64,000 bases of DNA from Rathayibacter sp. VKM Ac-2754 (GTDB lineage: Bacteria > Actinomycetota > Actinomycetes > Actinomycetales > Microbacteriaceae), in assembly GCF_009807095.1 (NCBI RefSeq), contig NZ_WUCC01000003.1, positions 248,001 to 312,000 of the forward strand, given 5' to 3'. The position numbers and the translations under genes were made by a program. Under the pieces are notes generated by a model. It saw only the letters and a program-made list of their open reading frames with translations. It searched no databases and was not told where the DNA came from. Below are positions 7,066 to 14,435 of this stretch, piece after piece; position 1 is the stretch's first letter; each line of letters begins with the position of its first letter.

Positions 7066-9752
7066 GGCGCGACCATCCGTCCGCCGGCGAGGATCCCCTC
7101 GGCCCAGCGCGAGAGCGCGGCCCGGTCGATCTTGGAGTTGTGCCGGATGTCGGTCGGCAGCGCAGGAACGACGAGCACCGCTGCGACCGCGGCTCCGACG
7201 GCGGCGCGGATCTCGGTGGCGAGCCTGTCCGGCGCCAGCTGGGTCCTGTGGACACCACCGCGCGTCTCGACGACCGCGACGAGCTGCGACACTCCGCGGG
7301 GCCCCACGCCGACGATCGCGGCGCGGGCGACGGAGGCGACGCGCGCCTCGACCCGCTGCTCGGGGCCGACCGGCGTGACGACCCCCTCCGGAGTCACGAT
7401 CACGTGCGGCAGACGACCCTCGACCCACAGCCGGCCCGCGGAGTCGACGCGGCCGACATCGCCCGTGCGGTGCCAGCGCTCCCCCGGTGCGGCGCCGACG
7501 CGGGCGGCGCGGTCGGTGAGCCAGAGCCGCTCGTAGTGGTCCTCGACGTGTCCGGCCGAGACGACGATCTCGCCCGTCACTCCGATGACCTCGACGGGCT
7601 CGGCGGCGGGGATCCCCGCCTCGTCCAGCGGCGCGAGGCGCAGGCGGACGCCCTCCGCCGGGGTGCCGACGCAGACGCCTCCGCGCGGGTCGTCGTCGAG
7701 GGCGGCCTCGCGGATGCCCTCGAGCGAGGCGTCGGTCAGCAGCAGCGCCTCGGTCATGCCGTAGGGCGTGTGCGCCGACGCGTTCGGCATCAGCGCCTGC
7801 GCCTCGGCGAGCAGGGCCTCGGGCACCGGGGCGCCCGCGGAGAGGAAGGTGCGGACGCCTCCGAGCGCGCGGTGGTCGTCGGCGTCGAGGGCGGCGGAGG
7901 TGGCGACCACGTTCGCGAGCGCGGCCGGCGAGAGGAAGAGGACGGTCGCCTCCACCTGCGCGGCGGCCGCGGCGACGGCGCGAGCGGTGAGGGTGCGCGG
8001 CGCGGTGACGTTCATGTCGGGGGTCACCGAGCGCGCCCCGAGGGCGGGACCGAGCAGCGCGAACGGCGCGAATCCGGCGACCAGGCCGGTCCCCTCGCCG
8101 ACGCCGTACTGGCGGGCCAGGGTGTCGCGCACTCCTGCCAGCTGGCGGTGCGTGTAGACGACTCCCTTGGCGGGGCCGGTCGACCCCGAGGTGAAGAGGA
8201 TCGCCGCGACCGCGTCGGGCGCCGGGGGCTCGCCGAGCGCCCAGGCGTTCGCGGCGAGCTCGGCGCGGCCCAGCTCGATCAGCTGGCCGAGGGACGTGTC
8301 GACGCCGAGGGCCTTCGCGGAGGCGCGCGGCAGCGTCTGCGTCGAGATGCGGCCGCCGGGCCAGCCGAGGGCGCGGGCGACGGTCAGCCCCGGGAGGGCG
8401 CCGACCACGAGGTCGGGCCAGGTGCCGCGGACGGCGCGGGTCAGGCCGCGGAGGCCGAGGCCCGCGTCGGCGACGACCACGATCGCTCCGATGCGCAGGC
8501 AGGCGTAGAGCAGGGCGGTGAGGTCGGCGCCCGGGGGCACCAGCAGCGAGACGCGGTCGCCCCGCTGCACGCCCGAGGCGCGCAGGCCCGCGGCGAGCTC
8601 GCGGACCCGCTGCGAGAGCAGCCGCCACGACACGGTGCGCGGGCCGCCGCCTCCGGGGGGCGCCATCTCGACGAGGGCGACGCCGTCGTCGTCGGCGTGC
8701 GTGTCGAGGTGCCGCCAGAGCGACTCGACCGGCGCGGTCGGTCGCGCGACATCGGGAGCCGCACCGCGCTCGGAGGTCGCGTCGCCCAGCCAGGTGAGCA
8801 CGGCGGAGGCGTAGTCGACGTCCTCCGCGAGGAGGTGGCCCGCCCCCTCGAAGCGGTGCACCTGCGCGTGCGGGAGGCGATCGACGAGGTCGTCGAGGTA
8901 GCGGTCCGAGAAGATCGGATCGAGCGGACCCCACAGCATCAGCGCGGGGACGCCGAGCTCGCGGACGCCCTCGGCGATGCGGACGAGCTCGTGGTGGCTC
9001 GGGTGCGCGGAGTCGACGGGGATGTCGGCGACGAAGCCGCCGATGCCGCCGCGGCGGGCGGCGCCCTCGTAGGGCGCGCGGTAGCCGTCCTTCACCGGGG
9101 CGGGGAGCGCCGGGTGGCCGAGCGCGAGGGTCGTCTCGAGGAACGCCGGGGTGCCGACCGTCGAGGCGCCGAGCACCCCGGACGCGAGGGCGAGCCGGAG
9201 CGGCGCCGGGATCGGCGAGCCGACGGGCTGGTGCACGGCCGTGTTGAGCAGCATCGCGCCCCGCAGCTCGGCGGGGTGGTCGACGGCCCAGCCGAGCGAT
9301 ACGACTCCGCCCCAGTCGTGACCGAGCGTCACCACGTCGGTCAGGCCGAGGACGTCGGTGAGGTTCGAGAGCTCGCGGACGCGGTCGGCGAGGGTGTGCA
9401 GGGCCCCGGTGCGCTCCGAGAAGCCCATCTCGAGCTGGTCGACGGCGACGACGCGCCACGCGGGCTCGCCGCGGCGGGCGGCCTCGAGGGAGGCGGCGGC
9501 GAGGCGGCGCCAGAGGTACGACCAGGTCGGGTTGCCGTGCACGCAGAGGATGGTGCCGACCGGCTCGGTGCCGAGGGAGTCCCCGGTGTCGAGGAGGTGC
9601 CAGCGCCTGCTGTCGCCGTGGGCGTCCGGTGCGTCGACCAGGCGCGACCACTCGGGGTCGAGCCCGTCGAGCCCGGCGGGCGGCACCTGCGCCGGGGCGG
9701 ACCGGCCGAGTGCGGCGCGGATCCTCGACGCCGGGTGCGCGCCGGCGTTCAC
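7062..9752 (-). CDS. oleBC: OleBC fusion: beta-lactone decarboxylase plus beta-lactone synthetase
   Basis: An 896-residue two-domain protein starting at GTG 9752. Residues ~1-340 are a haloalkane-dehalogenase-like alpha/beta hydrolase (OleB), with VHGNPTWSYLWR and the nucleophile in GHDWGG (Asp near 146). Residues ~350-896 are an AMP-dependent ligase fold (OleC), with the P-loop-like FTSGSTGPAKG, PYGMTEA and, near the end, NSKIDRAAL. OleC closes the beta-hydroxy acid to a beta-lactone using ATP; OleB then removes CO2 to give the cis-olefin. Fused OleBC proteins are known in actinobacteria such as Micrococcus. The gene overlaps both neighbours by GTGA. The fusion is clear from one open frame without internal stops. 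Confidence 0.9.
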   Translation of the reverse strand: MNAGAHPASRIRAALGRSAPAQVPPAGLDGLDPEWSRLVDAPDAHGDSRRWHLLDTGDSLGTEPVGTILCVHGNPTWSYLWRRLAAASLEAARRGEPAWRVVAVDQLEMGFSERTGALHTLADRVRELSNLTDVLGLTDVVTLGHDWGGVVSLGWAVDHPAELRGAMLLNTAVHQPVGSPIPAPLRLALASGVLGASTVGTPAFLETTLALGHPALPAPVKDGYRAPYEGAARRGGIGGFVADIPVDSAHPSHHELVRIAEGVRELGVPALMLWGPLDPIFSDRYLDDLVDRLPHAQVHRFEGAGHLLAEDVDYASAVLTWLGDATSERGAAPDVARPTAPVESLWRHLDTHADDDGVALVEMAPPGGGGPRTVSWRLLSQRVRELAAGLRASGVQRGDRVSLLVPPGADLTALLYACLRIGAIVVVADAGLGLRGLTRAVRGTWPDLVVGALPGLTVARALGWPGGRISTQTLPRASAKALGVDTSLGQLIELGRAELAANAWALGEPPAPDAVAAILFTSGSTGPAKGVVYTHRQLAGVRDTLARQYGVGEGTGLVAGFAPFALLGPALGARSVTPDMNVTAPRTLTARAVAAAAAQVEATVLFLSPAALANVVATSAALDADDHRALGGVRTFLSAGAPVPEALLAEAQALMPNASAHTPYGMTEALLLTDASLEGIREAALDDDPRGGVCVGTPAEGVRLRLAPLDEAGIPAAEPVEVIGVTGEIVVSAGHVEDHYERLWLTDRAARVGAAPGERWHRTGDVGRVDSAGRLWVEGRLPHVIVTPEGVVTPVGPEQRVEARVASVARAAIVGVGPRGVSQLVAVVETRGGVHRTQLAPDRLATEIRAAVGAAVAAVLVVPALPTDIRHNSKIDRAALSRWAEGILAGGRMVAP

Positions 9753-10771
9753 CAGGCGATCTCGAGCATCGCGGTGTTGATGCCGGAGCCGACACCCATC
9801 AGCAGCACGCGGTCGCCCTGCTTGAGGGTCGGCGCCTCCTGGGCGAGCGTGATCGGGATCGACGCGGGCCCCACGTTGCCGAGGGTGCCGAAGGTCGTGG
9901 GGACGCGGGTCTTGTCGAGGCCGACCGCCTTGACGAGGCCGTTGGTGTGCACGGAGGAGACCTGGTGCGTGATGTAGCGGTCCATCTTGCCCCAGTTCCA
10001 GTCGCGCTTCGCCTCCTTCCAGGCGGAGACGACGAGCTCCATCCCGCCCTTGAGCAGGGCCTTCGCGTCGGTGAACATGCCGTCGACGCTGCCGACGCAG
10101 AGCTCGTTGAACTGCGTGGCCGCGCGGGTGATGCCGCCGAGGAGGCGGTGACCCTGCGGATGCGCGTCGGCCGGGCCGAGGATGGCCGCGGCCGCGCCGG
10201 AGCCGAGGGTGAGGCTGGCGAACTCGCTCATGAAGTCGGTGCGGCTCATGCCCTCGCGCTTGAGGCGCTCGATGGTGTTGACCTGGATCTCGTCGGCGTC
10301 CTCGCCGTCGATGATCATCGCGTACTTGATCTGGCCGGCGTCGATCAGCTGAGCGGCAAGCGTCATGCCGTTGACGAAGCCGAGGCAGGCGTTGGCGATG
10401 TCGAAGTTGATGGCGGAGGAGGGCAGCCCCAGCCCGTGGTGCAGGCGCACGGCGACCGACGGCTCGAGGTGCTTGCGGGTGACCGAGGTGTTGATGATCA
10501 GCCCGATCTGGTCGGGTCGGATGCCCGCCTCGGCGAGCGCGCGCCGGCCCGCCTCGATCGCGGCGCCGTCGAAGTCCTGCTCGGAGTCCCAGTTGCGGCG
10601 CTCGTAGACGCCGGCGACCCGCTGGAGGAGCCCGGTGGGGAGGCGCAGGCGCTTGAGCGCGGGCGCGAGTCGCGCATCGATCTCGTCCGACGTGGTCACG
10701 CGCGGGGCCATCGTGGTCGCGACGGACAGCAACGCGACGTTGCGGTGCGTGGTCGTTGCGTTTCCGTCCAA
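9749..10771 (-). CDS. oleA: OleA: thiolase-superfamily acyl-CoA condensing enzyme
   Basis: A 340-residue ketoacyl-synthase-III-like protein. I choose the TTG at 10771 because AGGGAG lies 5 nt upstream and the read-through (LDGNATTTHRNVALLSV) matches the usual OleA N-terminus; no ATG precedes the conserved start. The catalytic Cys is in NACLGF (residue 129) and a Glu lies 26 residues before it (E103), the same spacing as Cys143/Glu117 of Xanthomonas OleA. A His (THQVSS) and an Asn (LGNVGPASI) complete the site. OleA joins two fatty acyl-CoAs head to head. The stop overlaps the oleBC GTG. A TAAAAT box on the minus strand (10816-10821) is a possible -10. Confidence 0.88.
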   Translation of the reverse strand: MDGNATTTHRNVALLSVATTMAPRVTTSDEIDARLAPALKRLRLPTGLLQRVAGVYERRNWDSEQDFDGAAIEAGRRALAEAGIRPDQIGLIINTSVTRKHLEPSVAVRLHHGLGLPSSAINFDIANACLGFVNGMTLAAQLIDAGQIKYAMIIDGEDADEIQVNTIERLKREGMSRTDFMSEFASLTLGSGAAAAILGPADAHPQGHRLLGGITRAATQFNELCVGSVDGMFTDAKALLKGGMELVVSAWKEAKRDWNWGKMDRYITHQVSSVHTNGLVKAVGLDKTRVPTTFGTLGNVGPASIPITLAQEAPTLKQGDRVLLMGVGSGINTAMLEIAW

Positions 10772-11218
10772 CGGAACTCCCTGTCGAGTTGTCGATCCTG
10801 GCAAGTGCCGCACCGATTTTACGCTGTCGTTCACCCACTGCTTCCTGGACGAGCGCTGGATGCCGGCAGAATGCACCCGGCGACCAGCTGTCCCCCGAGT
10901 TGGCGGGGATGCCGGGCGGCGGCCATACCGCCTCCGCCGTGTCAACCACCCTCTGCCCCGGGCTCGGACGGTGGATCGCGCTGACCTGTTCGAGAAGCTC
11001 CTGGTGCGCGACCGGCGAGTCCTGGCGCGGGAGTCGCCGGTGACTCCGGAGTCCGCAGCCCCGGCCGAGGAGCACCTGCCGCGCCGGCGCCCCGGCAGGC
11101 GATCCTCGGCTCGTGGAAACACGTTCGGCTCGTCGGAATCGTCGGATCCTGCGAGCCGAACCGGATTCCGCGAGCCGGAGGTGCGCCGAGGCGGCATCCG
11201 ACGTTCGGCGACGAGCCG
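10772..11218. other. 447-bp gene-free stretch upstream of oleA
   Basis: No convincing coding frame was found on either strand. It carries palindrome copy B (11107-11177), a possible oleA promoter (minus-strand TAAAAT at 10816-10821), and otherwise unremarkable GC-rich sequence. It separates the ole operon from the dgt stop codon on the same strand. Confidence 0.6.
11107..11177. repeat. 71-bp nested palindromic element, copy B
   Basis: Arms CGGCTCG at 11107 and 11126, and CGAGCCG at 11152 and 11171, give the offsets 0, 19, 45, 64 that are also seen in copy A at 4231. The intervening sequence is similar but not identical (for example cggatcct is shared). It lies 42 bp downstream of the dgt stop codon, between two minus-strand genes. 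Confidence 0.7.
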
Positions 11219-12856
11219 TCAGGTGCCCATCGCCCACGGCTCGCGGTCGCCGCGGAGGCGCGCGGCGAGCGCCATCGCCTGCTCGTCGGTGAGCGTGGCG
11301 ACGTAGTCGACGATGCCGCGGGCGCGGCCCAGGCGCTCGAGCGACTGCGGGTCGGCGCGCGGACGGCCGCGCTCCCCCGCCGGAAGCCACTCCGGCCGGT
11401 CGGCGCGCAGGCGGAAGTAGCCGTCGGTCGCCAGCTCGATCAGATCGAGCAGCTTCTGCGGGGCGCGGGCGTTGTCGCGCGGGTCGGCCAGCCAGTCGTC
11501 GAGGTGGGTGACGAGTGTCTCGAGCACCTGCGACTGCCCGCGCTGGTAGGTCGCGAAGTCGGGGCGGTCGATCACGAAGCGGGTGTGCACGAACTTCAGC
11601 ACCGCCACGTCGTGCCACGCGTCCGGGAGGAGCGACACGTGCCCCGAGCGCACGTTCGGGTCGGCGAGCACCAGCACGGAGCGCTGCAGCCGCCCGATCC
11701 AGGAGGACACGAAGGACTCGATAGCCCGCTCGGTGCGGGTCGAGCCGTCGAACGGCACGGCGAGCAGCCCCTCCACCAGCTCGGTCGACACGCGCTCGAC
11801 GGAGGCGCGGAACAGCTCGTCGCCGGCGATCCACGGGTCGCGGGCGACCAGCCTCCGCCGCAGCATCTCGAGGGAGTGCCCGGGCGCTCGCGCCCACAGC
11901 TCACCGGCGTCGAGCGCGGCCAGCGCGTTCTGCTCGCGGAGGAACGCCCGGAACTCCACCGCGACCGCAGCCTGCTGCAGCACGCCCGCCCGGTAGAAGT
12001 CGTCGAGGTCGTGCAGCGAGTAGGCGATGTCGTCGGCGACGTCCATCACCGAGCACTCGAGCGTCTGCTGCCACGGAGCGATCGCCTCGAAGCCCGCGCG
12101 CGCGTCGAGCAGGTCGTCGAGGTCGAGCGTGTAGGCCGAGAACTTGGGCGGAGCGGTCTCCCAGCGGCTGGCGGTCGAGCCGCGCGGCAGCTCGGTCGGG
12201 TCGGTGGAGTCGATGCCGGGGCGGCAGACCACGCGCCCCCACGGGTACTTGAGCACCGCGGCCCGGGAGGCGGCGGTGAGGTTGAGGCCAGCCTCCACCG
12301 TCTCGCAGACGTCGAGCTCGGAGAGGATGCGGAACGACTGCGCGTTGCCCTCGAAGCCCTCCTCGAGCCCGAGCTTCTCGCGGGCGAGGCGGTCGAGCGC
12401 CTGCTCGCCGAGGTGGCCGAACGGAGGGTGACCGAGGTCGTGCGCGCTGGCCGCGGCCTGCACGACCACCGGGTCGCAGCCTCCGAGCCGCTCGACCAGC
12501 TCGCGCTGGGCCGGGTCGGTGGTGGTGAGCTGCATGGCGATCGCGCGGGCGACGGCGGTCACCTTGATCGAGTGGGTGAGGCGGTTGTGCACGACCTGGC
12601 CGACTCCGCTCGGCGAGATGACCTGCGTCACCGCCGAGAGCCGGGCGAAGTACGGGGAGAAGCGGATGCGCTCGAGGTCGACGCGGTACTCGGGGAACTC
12701 CTCGCCGGTCGAGAAGCGGTCGACCGGCTCGGGCACACGGCGATCGCGCCGGCGGTCGCGCGGACGGCGGAGCACGTCGCGCCGGAGGGTGGGCACGCCG
12801 CCGGTGTCGGCGCCCGCCGTGTCGGCGCGGGCCGCTGGGCCGGGTGCCTCATCCAT
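11219..12856 (-). CDS. dgt: Deoxyguanosinetriphosphate triphosphohydrolase-like HD protein
   Basis: A 545-residue HD-domain phosphohydrolase starting at ATG 12856. The metal-binding residues are visible as RLTHSIKV (first His) and AHDLGHPPFGHLGE (HD pair plus following His), and ADDIAYSLHD supplies the later Asp. dGTPases hydrolyse dNTPs to nucleoside and triphosphate and help control the dNTP pool. The first ~45 residues are a poorly conserved Arg/Asp-rich extension. It is the last gene of a three-gene minus-strand set (13902 to 11219), only 9 bp after the DUF2809 gene. Confidence 0.9.
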   Translation of the reverse strand: MDEAPGPAARADTAGADTGGVPTLRRDVLRRPRDRRRDRRVPEPVDRFSTGEEFPEYRVDLERIRFSPYFARLSAVTQVISPSGVGQVVHNRLTHSIKVTAVARAIAMQLTTTDPAQRELVERLGGCDPVVVQAAASAHDLGHPPFGHLGEQALDRLAREKLGLEEGFEGNAQSFRILSELDVCETVEAGLNLTAASRAAVLKYPWGRVVCRPGIDSTDPTELPRGSTASRWETAPPKFSAYTLDLDDLLDARAGFEAIAPWQQTLECSVMDVADDIAYSLHDLDDFYRAGVLQQAAVAVEFRAFLREQNALAALDAGELWARAPGHSLEMLRRRLVARDPWIAGDELFRASVERVSTELVEGLLAVPFDGSTRTERAIESFVSSWIGRLQRSVLVLADPNVRSGHVSLLPDAWHDVAVLKFVHTRFVIDRPDFATYQRGQSQVLETLVTHLDDWLADPRDNARAPQKLLDLIELATDGYFRLRADRPEWLPAGERGRPRADPQSLERLGRARGIVDYVATLTDEQAMALAARLRGDREPWAMGT

Positions 12857-12865
12857 GGGGCCACC

Positions 12866-13261
12866 CTACGTGCGCGGCGCGGGCGCCTCCTCGACGCCCC
12901 GCGGCCGCACCGCGAACAGCACCGCCGCCGCCACGACCGCGCCGAGCACGTACGCCGCGATGTCGAGCCACGAGAAGGTGCTGCCGACCACGAGCGCCAG
13001 CGGCGACCACAGCTCGACGAGGCGCGCCGCGGCTCCGATCGCCTGCAGCTGCTCCATCGCGATCGACCAGGCGAGCGCGATGCCCGCCGCCGTGACGGCC
13101 GGGACCCGCGGCAGCAGCACGCACACCAGCAGCGCGACGAGCACGACGTAGAGGACGCCGCCCGCGACATCGGCGAGGAGCCCGGTGAGCAGGAAGCGCA
13201 GGGCGAGCCCGAGCCCCAGCGCGGCGGCGGCAGCGAGCACGAAGGGCAGCCGCGCCCTCAC
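12866..13261 (-). CDS. DUF2809 small membrane protein
   Basis: A 131-residue protein with about four hydrophobic helices (for example VLAAAAALGLGLALRFLL, VLYVVLVALLVCVLL, DIAAYVLGAVVAAAVLF). The pattern of Arg after helix 1, MEQLQAIG in the middle and FSWLDIAAYVLG near the end fits DUF2809, a VanZ-like family of unknown function. It starts at GTG 13261, overlapping the upstream stop as GTGA, so it is coupled to the preceding unknown gene. A 9-bp gap separates it from dgt. No function can be stated. Confidence 0.75.
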   Translation of the reverse strand: MRARLPFVLAAAAALGLGLALRFLLTGLLADVAGGVLYVVLVALLVCVLLPRVPAVTAAGIALAWSIAMEQLQAIGAAARLVELWSPLALVVGSTFSWLDIAAYVLGAVVAAAVLFAVRPRGVEEAPAPRT

Positions 13262-13902
13262 CGCGCGCCCTCCTCGTGCGCTCGCCGGAGCCGGTCGAGG
13301 GCGAACAGGAACGTCCGGTCGTCGGCGACGGTCCAGCCGAACCGGCCCGGGGAGGCGACGACGAAGGGGACGAGCACGCTCCGGCGGCGGCGCGCGACGA
13401 GCGAGGCGCGCGCCAGACCGCGGAAGCCCTCGCCGACGGGCGCCGGCGGCGCCAGCACCGACAGCACGGCGGCGCGGACGCGGTGCGCGCCGTGGGCGAC
13501 CGTGCCGACCTCGACTCCCGCGACGTCGCTCCACTCCGCGATGGCGAGGGAGTCGGCGCGCTCGGCGGCGAGCGCCGGCCCACCTGCGCCGAGGGTGACG
13601 ACCACGGCTCCCCGGCTCGTGGCGGAGGCGGCGGGCGCGGTGATGCGCTGGAGGGTGCGGTCGAGCTCGAGGGCGCGGAGCACCACGAAGCCCTCGCCGA
13701 TCTCGGCGAGCTCGGCCAGGCGACGCTGCCGCTCGGGGCTCGCCTGGCTCAGCTTCGACCCGACCGCGGCGCGCAGCCGTCGCGCCTGCGCGGCCGAGGT
13801 CAGGAGCGCGGTCGGCTCGAAGCGCGCGCGCGGAGGGATCGGGACCCGCGGACCTGTGGGCGCCGACGGGACTCCCCAGTGCGGCGGCGGGGCTGCGGTC
13901 AT
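13258..13902 (-). CDS. Conserved-looking hypothetical protein
   Basis: A 214-residue protein of unrecognised family. ATG 13902 (MTAAPPPHWGVPS) is chosen because the residues further upstream are basic low-complexity sequence that does not look coding. After a Pro-rich N-terminus there is a helical segment (LAELAEIGEGFVVLRALELDRTLQRI) and a beta-rich region (GAVVVTLGAGGPALAAERADSLAIAEWSDVAGVEVG…) that resembles a PH-like or bacterial protein-sorting fold, but this is only an impression. It is coupled by GTGA to the DUF2809 gene. No signal peptide or membrane helix is seen. Confidence 0.6.
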   Translation of the reverse strand: MTAAPPPHWGVPSAPTGPRVPIPPRARFEPTALLTSAAQARRLRAAVGSKLSQASPERQRRLAELAEIGEGFVVLRALELDRTLQRITAPAASATSRGAVVVTLGAGGPALAAERADSLAIAEWSDVAGVEVGTVAHGAHRVRAAVLSVLAPPAPVGEGFRGLARASLVARRRRSVLVPFVVASPGRFGWTVADDRTFLFALDRLRRAHEEGAR

Positions 13903-13974
13903 GTCCCGGCTCCTGTCGATGGGCGATGGGCGATGGCGTGCCTGCTCCTGATTCTCGCCCCTCCGCCTCCCGCC

Positions 13975-14023
13975 TTGCCGGGAGCGCCGCCCCGACCTAG
14001 GATGGAGGTACCCCCCGGGGGTA
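13975..14023 (+). promoter_or_regulatory. Copper-responsive promoter with CsoR-like operator
   Basis: TTGCCG (13975-13980), 17 bp, TAGGAT (13998-14003) form a good promoter. It is followed by TACCCCCCGGGGGTA (14009-14023), the C-run/G-run pseudo-palindrome typical of CsoR/RcnR operators. It sits over the expected transcription start of the copper genes. No csoR gene is in the window, so the regulator must be encoded elsewhere. Confidence 0.75.
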
Positions 14024-14060
14024 TCCACCACCACCCCCGAACCCAGGCAAGGAGAAGCAC

Positions 14061-14435
14061 ATGGGCATCGCGCGCCTCGATCTCGGCCTCACCGCCAAGG
14101 ACACCGCCGCCAAGGACACCGCCGCCGACGGCTGCGGCTCGGGCGGCGCCTGCGCCTGCGGCGGCCACGGATCCTCGGCCCACGCGGCCCACGACGGCAG
14201 CACCGCGCAGAGCCCCTCCTCCGTCAGCTTCGGCGTCGCGGGCATGACCTGCGAGCACTGCGTCCGCAGCGTCACGGAGGAGCTCGCCGCCTACCCCGAG
14301 GTCGACAGCGTCGACGTCTCACTCGCCCCCGACGGCGTCTCGCGGGTGACCGTCGGCTCGTCCCGACCGCTCGGCCGCGAGGAGATCGCAGGCGCGATCG
14401 CCGACGCCGGCTACCGGCTCGCTCCCCTGGCCTGA
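14061..14435 (+). CDS. copZ: Copper chaperone (HMA domain) with Cys/His-rich N-terminus
   Basis: A 124-residue protein. Residues ~55-124 are a heavy-metal-associated domain with GMTCEHC (Cys64 and Cys67). Residues 20-46 hold an unusual cluster (DGCGSGGACACGGHG, then HAAH) with three more Cys and several His, which could bind extra metal. It also contains a short repeat (AKDTAAKDTAA). It should carry Cu(I) to the CopA ATPase encoded immediately downstream (TGATG overlap of one base), under the CsoR-like operator upstream. An RBS-like AAGGAGAAG precedes the ATG. Confidence 0.88.
   Translation: MGIARLDLGLTAKDTAAKDTAADGCGSGGACACGGHGSSAHAAHDGSTAQSPSSVSFGVAGMTCEHCVRSVTEELAAYPEVDSVDVSLAPDGVSRVTVGSSRPLGREEIAGAIADAGYRLAPLA

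Noticed and set aside
13917-13937. cgatggg tandem triplet before the unknown gene at 13902
   Set aside because: Three short imperfect units only; within expectation for this composition.
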